DNA of 64,000 nucleotides from Helicobacter ganmani (GCF_003364315.1 NZ_NXLS01000004.1:62001-126000); one strand, 5' to 3'; counted from the first letter of the stretch, positions 51,321 to 60,662 are shown. Notes: a model not told the origin generated them from the sequence alone. Numbers and translations: made by a program.

Positions 51321-51704
51321 ATGCTGATTTTGAATCACCCTTGTATTCACCCCCTAAATCTCGTCCGCATTTCTTCTCAAGAGCAAATCACCCATTCTCT
51401 GCCCTCTGATTTTTTGTTGCTTTCTTGCGATTCTTTTACACAAACCTTAGCTCTTGCGCGTTTTTGTAATAGCAATACTTTGGCTTATGCAAGTTTTGTT
51501 AGAAATACCAAAGAAGCCTTATTTTTGGTTAATTTAAATGTGCGATTCTTGCTTTGCAGGGAAATCCACCTTGCAAAAACTTTGCAAAAACTCGCAGAAA
51601 CCTATCTCTTTGACGCAAAAATTTTACTTTGTATTCAAGAGGAACAAGAAATTGAAAAAACTGCAGAATGCGGCATTGATGGGGTGATTTTTGCCAACCT
51701 TTAA
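51321..51704 (+). CDS. Conserved hypothetical protein
   Basis: 127 residues, no signal peptide or clear membrane segment. Alternating short strands and helices (F-L-L-L-S-C-D-S-F; A-L-F-L-V-N-L-N-V-R-F-L-L-C; A-K-I-L-L-C-I-Q; G-I-D-G-V-I-F-A-N-L) suggest a small alpha/beta fold. No catalytic motif recognised. It is co-directional within the rsmG run and overlaps the Crp/Fnr gene by 14 bases. Confidence 0.72.
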   Translation: MLILNHPCIHPLNLVRISSQEQITHSLPSDFLLLSCDSFTQTLALARFCNSNTLAYASFVRNTKEALFLVNLNVRFLLCREIHLAKTLQKLAETYLFDAKILLCIQEEQEIEKTAECGIDGVIFANL

Positions 51705-52353
51705 TACTTTGGAATCCTACGCTCCTTTTAATGCTTTAGCCAAAGAGGATTTAATGCTTTTAAGCCAAATTACAACTTTCAAGCATTTTGTCGCCAAAGA
51801 AATGGTGCTTTATGAGCAAACGCGCGTTTCCTCTTTGTTTTTCTTATGCAAAGGATGCTTAAAACTCTATAAAGTTGGACGCTTTGACAATGAAGTATTT
51901 TTGGGGATTTTAGAAAATGGGCTTTTGTTGGACTTTAACTCACAAAATACAAAAGGAGAGTTTTTCTCTTTTGCAAATCTTGAATGTGTGGAAGATTCTC
52001 TCATCGCCTGTTTTGATGGTATAAAACTAACGCAAATTTTAGAGCAGAATCCTTGTATTTTAGCTTTATTTTTCAAAGAAACTCAAAAAAAAATCGCACT
52101 TTTTGAGGAGGTGATTCAAAAGAATCTCATTTTTGATAGCACCGCAAAAATAGCCTATACGCTTTATTTTCATTTAGATAGTTTCAATGCACACAAAAAG
52201 CAAGAAAATGCTGCTTTTTTAAATATTCAGCCCGAGACACTTTCTAGAACTTTAAAAAAACTTCATCGTGATAATATTTTACTCACCAACAAACAAGGTA
52301 AGATTGAGATTATCAATCCACAAAAACTTCATAATATTTTTAAACAGGATTAA
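51691..52353 (+). CDS. Crp/Fnr-family transcription regulator
   Basis: An N-terminal cyclic-nucleotide-binding-like barrel (residues about 15-115) and a C-terminal helix-turn-helix (N-I-Q-P-E-T-L-S-R-T-L-K-K-L) form a Crp/Fnr regulator of 220 residues. Fnr's cysteine cluster is absent, so it is not an iron-sulfur oxygen sensor. The start appears to be TTG at 51691 inside the preceding gene; no ATG is nearby. The PilJ-type sensor gene follows directly, suggesting a nitrate, nitrite or nitrosative-stress circuit; this is inference. Confidence 0.86.
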   Translation: MPTFNTLESYAPFNALAKEDLMLLSQITTFKHFVAKEMVLYEQTRVSSLFFLCKGCLKLYKVGRFDNEVFLGILENGLLLDFNSQNTKGEFFSFANLECVEDSLIACFDGIKLTQILEQNPCILALFFKETQKKIALFEEVIQKNLIFDSTAKIAYTLYFHLDSFNAHKKQENAAFLNIQPETLSRTLKKLHRDNILLTNKQGKIEIINPQKLHNIFKQD

Positions 52354-52355
52354 GA

Positions 52356-53693
52356 ATGACAAAAATTGTAACGCGCCTCATCATACTTGGGATTCTTACA
52401 ACCTTTTGTGTTGGGGTAATGATTCTCTCAGTAATCTTTATCAACCAACTTGGAATCCAAGATGGCTATATCATCAATATTGCAGGAAAAGAGCGAATGC
52501 TCACGCAAAAAATCACAAAAGAAATTTTCCTTATTAACTCTCAAAATAGCCAAGACTACACCGCACTTAACCTTGCCCTAGAAGAGTTTGAAAACAACCT
52601 AAACACCTTGCGCTTTGGCAATCCACAAAAAAATATTAATCCTCCCACCAAAACAACGATTATCACCAAGCTAGAAGCAATTACGACGCAATGGACGCAC
52701 TTTAAAACCATTGTAGAGGATTTTAAATCTACTTCTAGCAAACTTTATGAGGATAGGAAATTTTTGGACGAAAATAACATCAAAATGTTATTTCTCTCCG
52801 ATAACATCGTCAAAGCGATGGTAGAATCCAAAATGCCTGCCCATCTTATTGATGATTCTGGGCGTCAGCGAATGCTCACACAGCGAATGGCATATCTGAT
52901 GACACGTTATTTTCATATTTGGGATGACAAATCTTATCGTGCTTTTAAAGAGAGTCATGCGCTTTATCATACCATTATCACAAATTTTTATCAAAATGCC
53001 AACTACAAACATTTTCCAAAACTTGCCAAATCCATTCAAGAAGCCTATGAATTTTGGCAAACTTACTCCAAACATATTGATAATGTTTTAAACCTACAAG
53101 AACATATTGTAGAGGATTTAAAACAAATTACATCGCAAAATACCGCTATCTTAAATGAAATTGATTGGACGGTGAATCTTTATTCTGACATTTCTATCCA
53201 CCAACGCGCCTATTTGGAGAAATTTCAATATGTCGCGGCGTTTATTATGATATTGCTTGGATTCTACTCTATTTATAATCTCTTGAACATTAGGGCACAT
53301 TTGGGACGCTTTTTGCAAAAAACCAAACTCCTCGCAAGTGGCAAACTCAACCAAAATCTCACCGAAGCAATTCAGCTAGAAGGAGAAAGCGAGCTATCTC
53401 AAGCCTCACAGAATCTTTCACATTTTTTGCAAAGCCTAGAACAAACCAAAGAAACTTCCAAACAAGCCATTCATTTAAGCGAACTCATTAGTGAAGAGAT
53501 TGAAAATATTAGTGAAGAGATTCGGCATAAACTTGCCTTTGCAAAAATCAGTGAGGAAAGACGCAAGAGCATAGAAGACAGCATTAACCTAAGTGAAGAT
53601 ATTGCAATCCAATCTAGCGAACAGCTCATCATCACTGCTAGATTACTTGACAAACTCCATAGAATTTTAAAAGAAATTGAAAGCTGTTGCTAA
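52356..53693 (+). CDS. Membrane sensor with two PilJ-type (nitrate-sensor-like) modules, no output domain
   Basis: 445 residues. Membrane segments near 7-29 and 285-303 flank a helical periplasmic region that holds two P-box motifs, G-K-E-R-M-L-T-Q (44-51) and G-R-Q-R-M-L-T-Q (169-176), as in PilJ and nitrate sensors NarX/NarQ. The cytoplasmic part is a HAMP-like/coiled-coil of about 140 residues, but kinase, MA and GGDEF motifs are missing. It follows the Crp/Fnr gene by two bases, so they likely work together or are coexpressed. Confidence 0.8.
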   Translation: MTKIVTRLIILGILTTFCVGVMILSVIFINQLGIQDGYIINIAGKERMLTQKITKEIFLINSQNSQDYTALNLALEEFENNLNTLRFGNPQKNINPPTKTTIITKLEAITTQWTHFKTIVEDFKSTSSKLYEDRKFLDENNIKMLFLSDNIVKAMVESKMPAHLIDDSGRQRMLTQRMAYLMTRYFHIWDDKSYRAFKESHALYHTIITNFYQNANYKHFPKLAKSIQEAYEFWQTYSKHIDNVLNLQEHIVEDLKQITSQNTAILNEIDWTVNLYSDISIHQRAYLEKFQYVAAFIMILLGFYSIYNLLNIRAHLGRFLQKTKLLASGKLNQNLTEAIQLEGESELSQASQNLSHFLQSLEQTKETSKQAIHLSELISEEIENISEEIRHKLAFAKISEERRKSIEDSINLSEDIAIQSSEQLIITARLLDKLHRILKEIESCC

Positions 53694-53714
53694 TTGCAAA
53701 CAAGATATTTGAAT

Positions 53715-54632
53715 CTATTCCTCAAGCTTTTTTGACTTCCAACTAAAATGTTTGGGCTGATAAAGATTAATGAGATAAGTCGCAAAAACTGCAAGACTTC
53801 CTCCAAGCAATGTTAAAACACTTGGAATCTCTCTCAAAATGATAAAACTGCTTAATAACGCAGTGGCTGGCACAAGCAGATTAAAAGAGCTTGCTTGCGT
53901 TGCCCCTACGCGTGCCACTCCCATATAATAAATGCTCGTTCCCACAGCCGTAGATAATACCGCCACGATAAACATCATCCACCAAAACCTAAACTCAAAG
54001 GTAAAAATATCCAACATACTAGGCTGAAAGAAAAAAATAGGCGAAAACAATAACACACTTAAAAAAGTAATGTATAGATTAATTGCTACAGGGTGAATTC
54101 TAAGATTGCGACAAACAAGGGTTAAAATTGCCCAATCCAACGCACAAAGAACAAAAAATACATTGGATTTACCAAAAAGCTGTTGCCAACTTCCTAAATC
54201 TAGCAAACAAATCCCCGCAAGGATTCCCAGAAATAAACCCAAAATCTCATTTTTTTTCATCACTCTTGTGGAATCTTTTTTGAGCTTATAAAACCCGAAA
54301 GTCAAAAGATAGGCAAATATCGGAATTAATGTTGTTACAAGCACTCCACTTTTTCCCGCGCTGCCATAATTTAAACCGATAAAATACATAATAGAATACA
54401 AACAATTCAAAAAAGCTGCAAACGATAAAAACTTCAATGCAGACTTGTCAATTCGCAAAGGAATCTTGAGAAAAAAGACTATCGCACAAGAAGCAAGTAA
54501 GGCAAAGAAAAACCTCCAAAAGGCAACTACATCTGCACTTGCATATTCAATCAAAACCTTACTAGCAGCCCAAGAAGCACCCCAAAAACCCATCGCCATT
54601 ACAAGTAAAATATAAAAAAGGATATTTTTCAT
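53715..54632 (-). CDS. EamA/DMT-family transporter
   Basis: 305 residues with about ten membrane segments in two EamA repeats (F-W-G-A-S-W-A-A-S-K near the start; A-R-V-G-A-T-Q-A-S-S-F-N-L-L-V-P in the second). Such proteins export amino acids or other small metabolites; the substrate cannot be inferred. Last gene of a long minus-strand run. Confidence 0.88.
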   Translation of the reverse strand: MKNILFYILLVMAMGFWGASWAASKVLIEYASADVVAFWRFFFALLASCAIVFFLKIPLRIDKSALKFLSFAAFLNCLYSIMYFIGLNYGSAGKSGVLVTTLIPIFAYLLTFGFYKLKKDSTRVMKKNEILGLFLGILAGICLLDLGSWQQLFGKSNVFFVLCALDWAILTLVCRNLRIHPVAINLYITFLSVLLFSPIFFFQPSMLDIFTFEFRFWWMMFIVAVLSTAVGTSIYYMGVARVGATQASSFNLLVPATALLSSFIILREIPSVLTLLGGSLAVFATYLINLYQPKHFSWKSKKLEE

Positions 54633-54687
54633 AATTCTTTAGAAACCTTATCATAGATTCTTAGGCTAACTTAATACTATGCAAATT

Positions 54688-54918
54688 TTATTGATTTACC
54701 CTTGAAGAATCAAGAGTATTTTCTAATTTTTCTAAGCGCAGTGCATATTCTTTTTGCATTTTTACAAGATTTGCTGTCGCTGTGATTTGATTAAGCGACA
54801 CCCAAAGGCTCAAGGAAACAAAAACAATCATAATCACGCAAGCAATAAGAGAGATTTTAACTGCCTTTAATGCTGTTTTTTGCACCTTTTCTAGGGTAGT
54901 TTGTTTATTTTCTTGCAT
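54688..54918 (-). CDS. Small membrane protein with coiled-coil tail (possibly DUF5408)
   Basis: 76 residues. A basic N-terminal helix, one membrane segment (I-S-L-I-A-C-V-I-M-I-V-F-V-S-L-S-L-W-V) and a short coiled coil with L-R-L-E-K-L-E-N-T-L. AAAAGGATTTCTT precedes the ATG. DUF5408 is a Helicobacter family of this type, but the match is from memory. It lies 12 bases after the metal permease gene. Confidence 0.7.
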   Translation of the reverse strand: MQENKQTTLEKVQKTALKAVKISLIACVIMIVFVSLSLWVSLNQITATANLVKMQKEYALRLEKLENTLDSSRVNQ

Positions 54919-54929
54919 AAGAAATCCTT

Positions 54930-55769
54930 TTAAATAGTTTGAAATTTATAAAAACGATGAAAAACAGCCAAGAAAAAGGAAAAAATTGCCAAAATCATCA
55001 CAATGCTTGCTCCTGCTTGCAAATCATAAAAATAAGCCACTGCGATTCCACATAGCATACACACAAATGAGATCAAACTTGCTCCAAACATCATTTTTGC
55101 AAGAGAAGTTGTAAAAATCTCGCTACAATAAGCAGGGATACTCAAAAGTGCAACGATTAAAATAATGCCAACCGAACGCATAGAAATCACAATTCCCAAA
55201 GCAATCAAAATCATTAAAAGAATGCTAAAGAATCTTGTATTAATGCCTTGTAATTGAGTAAATTCATTGTCATACGAGATTCCAAGAATAATACGATAAA
55301 ATAACCCTACAAAAGCAATCAAAAAGAGACCAAAACCAACCATCAAATAAATATCACTCTCTGTGATACTCAAAATACTACCAAACAAATATCCCATAAA
55401 GTCTTTATTATAGCCCGGCGTTAATTCTACCAAAATCACACCTAATGCCATACCAAAAGCCCATAATGAGCCGATAAGAGAATCCAAACGTTCTTTGGCA
55501 AAAAGCAACATATAGGCTAAAAGAATCGCACAAAAAATGCTGAATCCCGTAGCTCCTACAAGAATCGGTAAGCCAAAAAATGCTGCAATTCCAACCCCTC
55601 CATAAACGCTATGTGCAATTCCACCCGCGACAAACACCATACGATTAGTTACAACCAATGTACCGATAATTCCACAAATAATACTTGTGCAAAATGCACC
55701 CCAAAGAGCGTTTTGCACAAAAGTATATCCCAAAAGTTCAATCAACGAGCCACTCCAAGCTTTCTTCAT
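54930..55769 (-). CDS. znuB: Metal ABC transporter permease (ZnuB/MntB type)
   Basis: About eight membrane segments with the family's N-R-M-V-F-V-A-G-G-I-A-H-S-V-Y-G-G-V-G motif. Belongs to zinc/manganese uptake permeases (cluster 9). The ATG start at 55769 overlaps mqo by 32 bases; a TTG at 55745 with GGAG before it would begin M-I-E-L-L-G-Y, more typical of the family. ATP-binding subunit lies upstream but mqo is in between. No substrate-binding protein gene is present nearby, so zinc versus manganese cannot be told. Confidence 0.85.
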   Translation of the reverse strand: MKKAWSGSLIELLGYTFVQNALWGAFCTSIICGIIGTLVVTNRMVFVAGGIAHSVYGGVGIAAFFGLPILVGATGFSIFCAILLAYMLLFAKERLDSLIGSLWAFGMALGVILVELTPGYNKDFMGYLFGSILSITESDIYLMVGFGLFLIAFVGLFYRIILGISYDNEFTQLQGINTRFFSILLMILIALGIVISMRSVGIILIVALLSIPAYCSEIFTTSLAKMMFGASLISFVCMLCGIAVAYFYDLQAGASIVMILAIFSFFLAVFHRFYKFQTI

Positions 55770-57096
55770 TTAATTCAGTCTTGATAATATCCATTTTAAT
55801 CGTTGCATTAAGATATTCCGCAATCTCAATCATATCAATCAATGCGTTGCGCATACAGCTTGTTGCACCAGGACTTGGTGTCATATTAAATGTAATTCCC
55901 TCTCCGCTTTTAATCTTTTTTTCTCCTAAAACAAGTTTTTTAGTTTTTTTATCAAGCACTTGTGGGCGGATTCCACCAAAACCGCTCGCATAAGTCAAAT
56001 CCTCTAAGGTGATAGAGGGGATAATCTTTTGCGCTTCTTTGATAAAAAATCTCTTCCCAATCATAGGAACTTCATACAAGAAATTTCGTAAAATATAATT
56101 ACGAATCTCACTATCTGAAAATAAATCCCACATAATTTTTGTTGTAGCCGCTTCTCCAAATCCAGAGGTTTTAAAGAAATCCAAATAAGTTCCGGGCTTA
56201 AATCTCTCTAATTTAGGCAAAGAAAGAGCAGTTGGACCCAAACGATTCTTGCCTTTTGCTACAACATCAGGGTCGCCGTGAATCGCCGCAAAAGGTAGTT
56301 TAGGGTGTTGCACCGTATAAACTTTACCCCTTAGCTTGTCGCCGGGAATAAAGAAAAAGCTTCCCGCCACAGGCAAGCAACCAAGATCTAAACCAAATCC
56401 CATATTTTGTGCTAAAAATAATGAATGCGCACCTGCATTCACTAGCACAAAAGAGGCACTAAGGGGTTCTTTACCTTTTGCGCGAATTGTATATCTCCCA
56501 TCGCCTTGTTTAATAATATCTTGCACTTGATAGTTAAAAATTGCTTGATGCTCGCCAAATACACTTTTCTCTACCATATGATGCGCCACAGAACAAAAAT
56601 CCATTGCACAGAAGCTTTTGCGTGTTCCAGAACCTACCACATTCTCTGCGCGATCGCTTCCGTCTGCTAGTTTAATGACATTAGGCTCAATCTCTTTAAT
56701 GTCCTCTTTGGTAAAAAATTCCAATTTCGGATAAATCCCCTTAAATTCCTCGTGACGTTTTTGCATAAATTCCACTTCTTTATCCCCTACCCCAATCGCC
56801 ATTTTTTGATATTCAAAAATACTTTTGTTTTGCAGTTGATGAAATAAAGCATAAGAAACTAGCATTTCTGCTGACCTTGCAACCTTTTTTGCTTTTTCAA
56901 AAGTATAATTCGTCTCAATATCACCTGCGTGAATGGTTTGAGAATTATTATTACCACTAGAACTAAGTGTAGCGGGTGCTTCGTATTTTTCTAGTAAAAC
57001 CACTCGCTTTAAATCTGTATAATGCGTTAGCGCATAAAACAACGCGCTTCCTGAAATTCCAGCACCAATAATTGCCACATCATAAGAATTATTCAT
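55738..57096 (-). CDS. mqo: Malate:quinone oxidoreductase-like FAD enzyme
   Basis: N-terminal FAD-binding motif G-A-G-I-S-G-S-A, a G-G-x-R-P-Q region near 370 and overall order fit the Helicobacter Mqo, which feeds electrons from malate to the quinone pool in the TCA cycle. 452 residues. It overlaps znuC upstream (8 bases) and znuB downstream, an intimate insertion into the metal transporter operon. Other FAD oxidoreductases of the DAO superfamily are less likely. Confidence 0.86.
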   Translation of the reverse strand: MNNSYDVAIIGAGISGSALFYALTHYTDLKRVVLLEKYEAPATLSSSGNNNSQTIHAGDIETNYTFEKAKKVARSAEMLVSYALFHQLQNKSIFEYQKMAIGVGDKEVEFMQKRHEEFKGIYPKLEFFTKEDIKEIEPNVIKLADGSDRAENVVGSGTRKSFCAMDFCSVAHHMVEKSVFGEHQAIFNYQVQDIIKQGDGRYTIRAKGKEPLSASFVLVNAGAHSLFLAQNMGFGLDLGCLPVAGSFFFIPGDKLRGKVYTVQHPKLPFAAIHGDPDVVAKGKNRLGPTALSLPKLERFKPGTYLDFFKTSGFGEAATTKIMWDLFSDSEIRNYILRNFLYEVPMIGKRFFIKEAQKIIPSITLEDLTYASGFGGIRPQVLDKKTKKLVLGEKKIKSGEGITFNMTPSPGATSCMRNALIDMIEIAEYLNATIKMDIIKTELNEESLEWLVD

Positions 57097-57844
57097 TTTT
57101 ACCTCCTCTATTAGAGTGCCACAAACCCATAAGCTCTACTTCGCAGAAATGTTTATCCCCTATGCTAGAGGAAACATTCGCATCACTTGGTAAGTTATGC
57201 GTTGTAACTTCTTTATTCACATATAAAACTTTTTTTGCATATCCTAACAAAACGGACACATCATGACTAATCATTAGGATAGTCTTTTCTTGATTGATTT
57301 GTCGCAACAAATCATAAATTTCTTTTTGATTCTTTTGGTCAATACTTGCCGTAGGCTCATCTAAGACCAAAAGATTGGGGTTACCGCATAATGCACGCGC
57401 AATCAGCACTCTTTGTCTCTGTCCTCCAGAGAGCTCACCGACTTTTTTATGCGCAAAGGATTCCAAATGGAATTGCTCTAACCTCTCCATTGCAATTTTC
57501 TTTGCATTTTTGGGTAAAAATCCACCAAAAAAATTAGGTTTTAAAAACCCCATCATTACAACCTCAAGTGCTGTAATGGGAAAATGACGATTTAAAAAAG
57601 TATTTTGTGGCACATAGCCAATGCACAAATCTTTATTCTTTATAATTTCTCCACTTGTTGGCTTTAGCAATCCAACCAAAAGACGCGCTAATGTGCTTTT
57701 ACCACCACCATTTGGTCCAATGATTGCCCAAAAATCACCTTCACAAATCGTCCAATCCACATTATACAAAATTCGCTCTTTGGTAAAATAAAATTTAACA
57801 TTTTTGCATTCAATAATTTTTTTATCGTTCTTATTTTGTGCCAT
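57089..57844 (-). CDS. znuC: Metal ABC transporter ATP-binding protein (ZnuC/MntA type)
   Basis: Walker A G-P-N-G-G-G-K-S-T, signature L-S-G-G-Q-R-Q-R, Walker B L-L-V-L-D-E-P-T, switch histidine in I-S-H-D. Energises metal uptake with the permease after mqo. The frame begins with GTG at 57853; I use ATG 57844 (M-A-Q-N-K). The start lies inside the NlpC/P60 gene's end. Confidence 0.88.
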   Translation of the reverse strand: MAQNKNDKKIIECKNVKFYFTKERILYNVDWTICEGDFWAIIGPNGGGKSTLARLLVGLLKPTSGEIIKNKDLCIGYVPQNTFLNRHFPITALEVVMMGFLKPNFFGGFLPKNAKKIAMERLEQFHLESFAHKKVGELSGGQRQRVLIARALCGNPNLLVLDEPTASIDQKNQKEIYDLLRQINQEKTILMISHDVSVLLGYAKKVLYVNKEVTTHNLPSDANVSSSIGDKHFCEVELMGLWHSNRGGKNE

Positions 57845-59216
57845 CAAATTCACTTTCTAAAAACAAATTTCGCATACCATAAATGCGGTCAATGAGCAAT
57901 TTATCCTGATGAATGCCCTGTATATGCTTGCCAATTTCAATTGAAGTAATCACAACTTTACCAAGAATTTTTCTTCCCTCTTGTGTTTCATTTTGTAGCG
58001 TTCTTAAACCCCAAATGTCATGCAAAATATAAATTTGTCCATCTAACTCTCCAATGTAAAGCATAATATGTCCTTTCATACCAAGCAATGTTGCGAAAGG
58101 TACAGCTTGTTGTTGGATAAAATTTTTCTTTTGCTCTACATTCAAATGGCTCAAATCAAAATACAATGTGGAATCCTGACTTTCTTGAATACTTTTTTGC
58201 CTCATTTGCGCTTGCGAATTTCTCAAAAGATAAAATCCAAAATTTCCCAAAATATCACGCAAAAACATAGAGCAATCCCGATTTCCAAACATTCCACCCC
58301 AACCATATTTTTCACCCACAATTCCTTGTGCCAAGCTAGCAACTGCTTGAGCAGAAAAATTCATCGGAAATTTATCAAAAGCATTTTGATTTAATGCTAC
58401 TTTAAGCGTGTAGGCATATCCACGAGAATTGCGTAAAAATATCTGGCTTTCATATTGTGTTGTTGTGCTACCAAGCAACGGCAAAAGCATTCCAATACGC
58501 GCAGATTCCAAATATTCTTGATGAGAATTTTTAATGGGCGTTAAGTCCTTCCTAACAACTAAAAAATCTTGCATTTGCCTTAAACTTTGCACCTGATTAT
58601 CATTTAAGATTCCAACATCTAATGCCAAAATCCACCCACTTACAAAACCACTTTCAACGAATGCCCATTTGCCCGAACGCGAATAATGTGTAATCAACAC
58701 GGGAGTGCCTACATAAATCGCAGAATTTTGCCAATTATCAAAGGGGAATCCTTTTCCTGCTTGATTTGGGTTGGAAAATTGAGGTTTGCTTGTTGGCAAA
58801 ACGCGCAAATTAGAATTGCGTGTAATAATTGCTGGTTTTTTCGCGCTTGGATAGGCTTCCAAATTTGCTTCAAATTCTAACTCTTCAATTTCTTCTTTCT
58901 GATATGGAAGTAAATTTTCTCCAAACCCCAAATCTTGATAAGCTTCTCTTAAACCCCATTGAAGCTCCTTAACATTATGTTTAGGTTTTTTGTCAAAAGG
59001 AGAGAAAAAATAAGTCAAATATTCTTTCTTTAAAGCAAGTTTTTTGGTGTTATCCAAACTATGCGATTCTTTTACAAACAGGCTTAAATCTTGCGGGGGC
59101 AAGGGGACTACAATATCTTGAGGATTCTTTATTGCTTTTGTCGCACAACCACTTAAAATTGCAGCAACAAAGAGTGCCAACATCAAAGAAATAATGCGCA
59201 CATTTTTGATTTTCAT
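57831..59216 (-). CDS. SH3/NlpC-P60 lipoprotein peptidoglycan hydrolase
   Basis: Lipobox A-A-I-L-S-G-C near residue 24 after a signal peptide. An SH3-like part (T-P-V-L-I-T-H-Y-S-R-S-G-K-W-A-F-V-E-S) is followed by a C40 peptidase domain with catalytic cysteine in N-R-D-C-S-M-F and histidine in G-H-I-M-L-Y-I-G. About 461 residues. ATG 59216 has AAGGATAAATCA before it; a start at 59252 is less likely. Precedes znuC, overlapping it. Confidence 0.86.
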   Translation of the reverse strand: MKIKNVRIISLMLALFVAAILSGCATKAIKNPQDIVVPLPPQDLSLFVKESHSLDNTKKLALKKEYLTYFFSPFDKKPKHNVKELQWGLREAYQDLGFGENLLPYQKEEIEELEFEANLEAYPSAKKPAIITRNSNLRVLPTSKPQFSNPNQAGKGFPFDNWQNSAIYVGTPVLITHYSRSGKWAFVESGFVSGWILALDVGILNDNQVQSLRQMQDFLVVRKDLTPIKNSHQEYLESARIGMLLPLLGSTTTQYESQIFLRNSRGYAYTLKVALNQNAFDKFPMNFSAQAVASLAQGIVGEKYGWGGMFGNRDCSMFLRDILGNFGFYLLRNSQAQMRQKSIQESQDSTLYFDLSHLNVEQKKNFIQQQAVPFATLLGMKGHIMLYIGELDGQIYILHDIWGLRTLQNETQEGRKILGKVVITSIEIGKHIQGIHQDKLLIDRIYGMRNLFLESEFDGTK

Positions 59217-59220
59217 TGAT

Positions 59221-59562
59221 TTATCCTTGCATCTTTTGATAAGTCTCTTCATTAAAGCCTACAATAACTCCATTAGAATGCACTATTACTGGTCGCTTAA
59301 TCAACATCGGCTCTTTTATTAGCCATTCTTTTATTTTTGCAGGTGTTAATTGCAATTCTTTTAGCCCCAATTTCTTATAAGTTGTGCCTTTTTTATTGAA
59401 AAGCACTTCCAAAGAAACAAATTTCAGCCAATGTTCCAAATCTTGAGGGGTAGGTGGCGTTGTTTTAAAGTCTATCAATGTATAAGGGATTCCTTTAGAC
59501 TCCAAAAAATTTAATGCTTTTTTCACGCTTCCACAATTTTTAATTCCATAAATTTTTACCAT
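59221..59562 (-). CDS. ArsC/Spx-family protein
   Basis: 113 residues with the thioredoxin-like ArsC fold: Y-G-I-K-N-C-G-S-V-K-K-A at the start, L-F-N-K-K-G-T-T-Y, and M-L-I-K-R-P-V-I. Only a single cysteine (CGS) is at the active site, as in YffB/Spx-like proteins, so arsenate reduction is doubtful. Possibly a glutathione-dependent or regulatory role. No arsenic genes nearby. Confidence 0.85.
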   Translation of the reverse strand: MVKIYGIKNCGSVKKALNFLESKGIPYTLIDFKTTPPTPQDLEHWLKFVSLEVLFNKKGTTYKKLGLKELQLTPAKIKEWLIKEPMLIKRPVIVHSNGVIVGFNEETYQKMQG

Positions 59563-59572
59563 TTAATCCCTT

Positions 59573-59914
59573 TTAAAATATTTTTAATGCAAAAATATAA
59601 AAAATAATTCCTGCGAATATGCTTAATACAGAGTTTTTAGTAAGCATAAAACATAGGGTTGCGCAAGCGACTCCACCCATTTCATAAAGCCCATAAGTTT
59701 CACTCCAAGTCGTATCCTTTAAACTAAAGAAAACCAAAAGCGTCATAATCAATAAAGGCATTGTTTCTTGCAAGTAGCGCAAAAGCGGTTGATTCGTCGC
59801 ATTTTTAAAAGCAAAAAAGGGCAAAAACCGCGTCAAAGCCGTACCAAACGATGCAGCAAAAATTGCCCAAAAAATATAAGCCGAAGTTAAATTTTCGCTT
59901 ATTTGTGTTTCCAT
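59573..59914 (-). CDS. azlD: Branched-chain amino acid exporter small subunit AzlD
   Basis: 113 residues, four hydrophobic segments with the AzlD pattern A-L-T-R-F-L-P-F-F-A-F near residue 20. Pairs with AzlC in export of valine/leucine analogues. Lies ten bases after azlC. Confidence 0.88.
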   Translation of the reverse strand: METQISENLTSAYIFWAIFAASFGTALTRFLPFFAFKNATNQPLLRYLQETMPLLIMTLLVFFSLKDTTWSETYGLYEMGGVACATLCFMLTKNSVLSIFAGIIFYIFALKIF

Positions 59915-59923
59915 TTCTGCCTT

Positions 59924-60631
59924 TTAATTCTCTGCTGATACATTGTGTGGCTTCAGATTGTTCGCAATCCATTTTCTAAAAATCAATAGAATCACGATTC
60001 CACATACCATACTTAAAATCAAGAATTGCTCTTTGGGAAAAATCATAAGTCCCACAACTCCAAGCGCCAAAGCAATATAAAAAGGATTCCTGTTTTTGGA
60101 GTTTTTCAACAACGCAAGTGTTAGCACGCTAAAAAGGGCTGTAAGCGCAAACTCAACTCCCTGTGGCTGAAATCCTAATTGCTCTCCCAAAAAGATTCCA
60201 ATTCCACAACCCAAAACCCAATAAATATGGTCAAAAAAAGTAATAAAAAGATAATTTATCTCCATTTCCTTTTGTGTAAGATTCAAAGTTTCTTTGTTTG
60301 TTTTTAACACTGCAAAGGTTTCATCTGTCAAACCAAATAAAATATAATATTTGCCAATCCCAAAGTTCTTAATTTCATCTGTAATTGCAAGGGAATAAAA
60401 CATATGGCGAATATTTAACAAAAAAGAAGCTAAAGCAATTTCCAAAAATCCTGCATGAATGGAAAGCAAAGAGATAAGCAAAAACTGCCCTGCCCCTGTA
60501 AAAATCAGAATTGCACTCAAGACTCCAAAATACCAAGCCAAATGCAACTTAGAAAACAGAATCCCAAATGCAATTCCAAGTGGCAAATAGCCCATAAAAA
60601 CCGGTAAAGTTTGCACAAAACTTCTAAACAA
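59924..60631 (-). CDS. azlC: Branched-chain amino acid exporter large subunit AzlC
   Basis: 235 residues with about seven membrane segments; L-P-V-F-M-G-Y-L-P-L-G-I-A-F-G is the AzlC start motif, with the later F-T-G-A-G-Q-F and N-I-R-H. The start is probably TTG at 60631. An ATG at 60658 in another frame reads into TAG unless one T is lost from one of two T6 tracts, so the start is not certain. Confidence 0.88.
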   Translation of the reverse strand: MFRSFVQTLPVFMGYLPLGIAFGILFSKLHLAWYFGVLSAILIFTGAGQFLLISLLSIHAGFLEIALASFLLNIRHMFYSLAITDEIKNFGIGKYYILFGLTDETFAVLKTNKETLNLTQKEMEINYLFITFFDHIYWVLGCGIGIFLGEQLGFQPQGVEFALTALFSVLTLALLKNSKNRNPFYIALALGVVGLMIFPKEQFLILSMVCGIVILLIFRKWIANNLKPHNVSAEN

Positions 60632-60662
60632 TATCGCAACCCAAAAAAGAAAAAATCATCTA

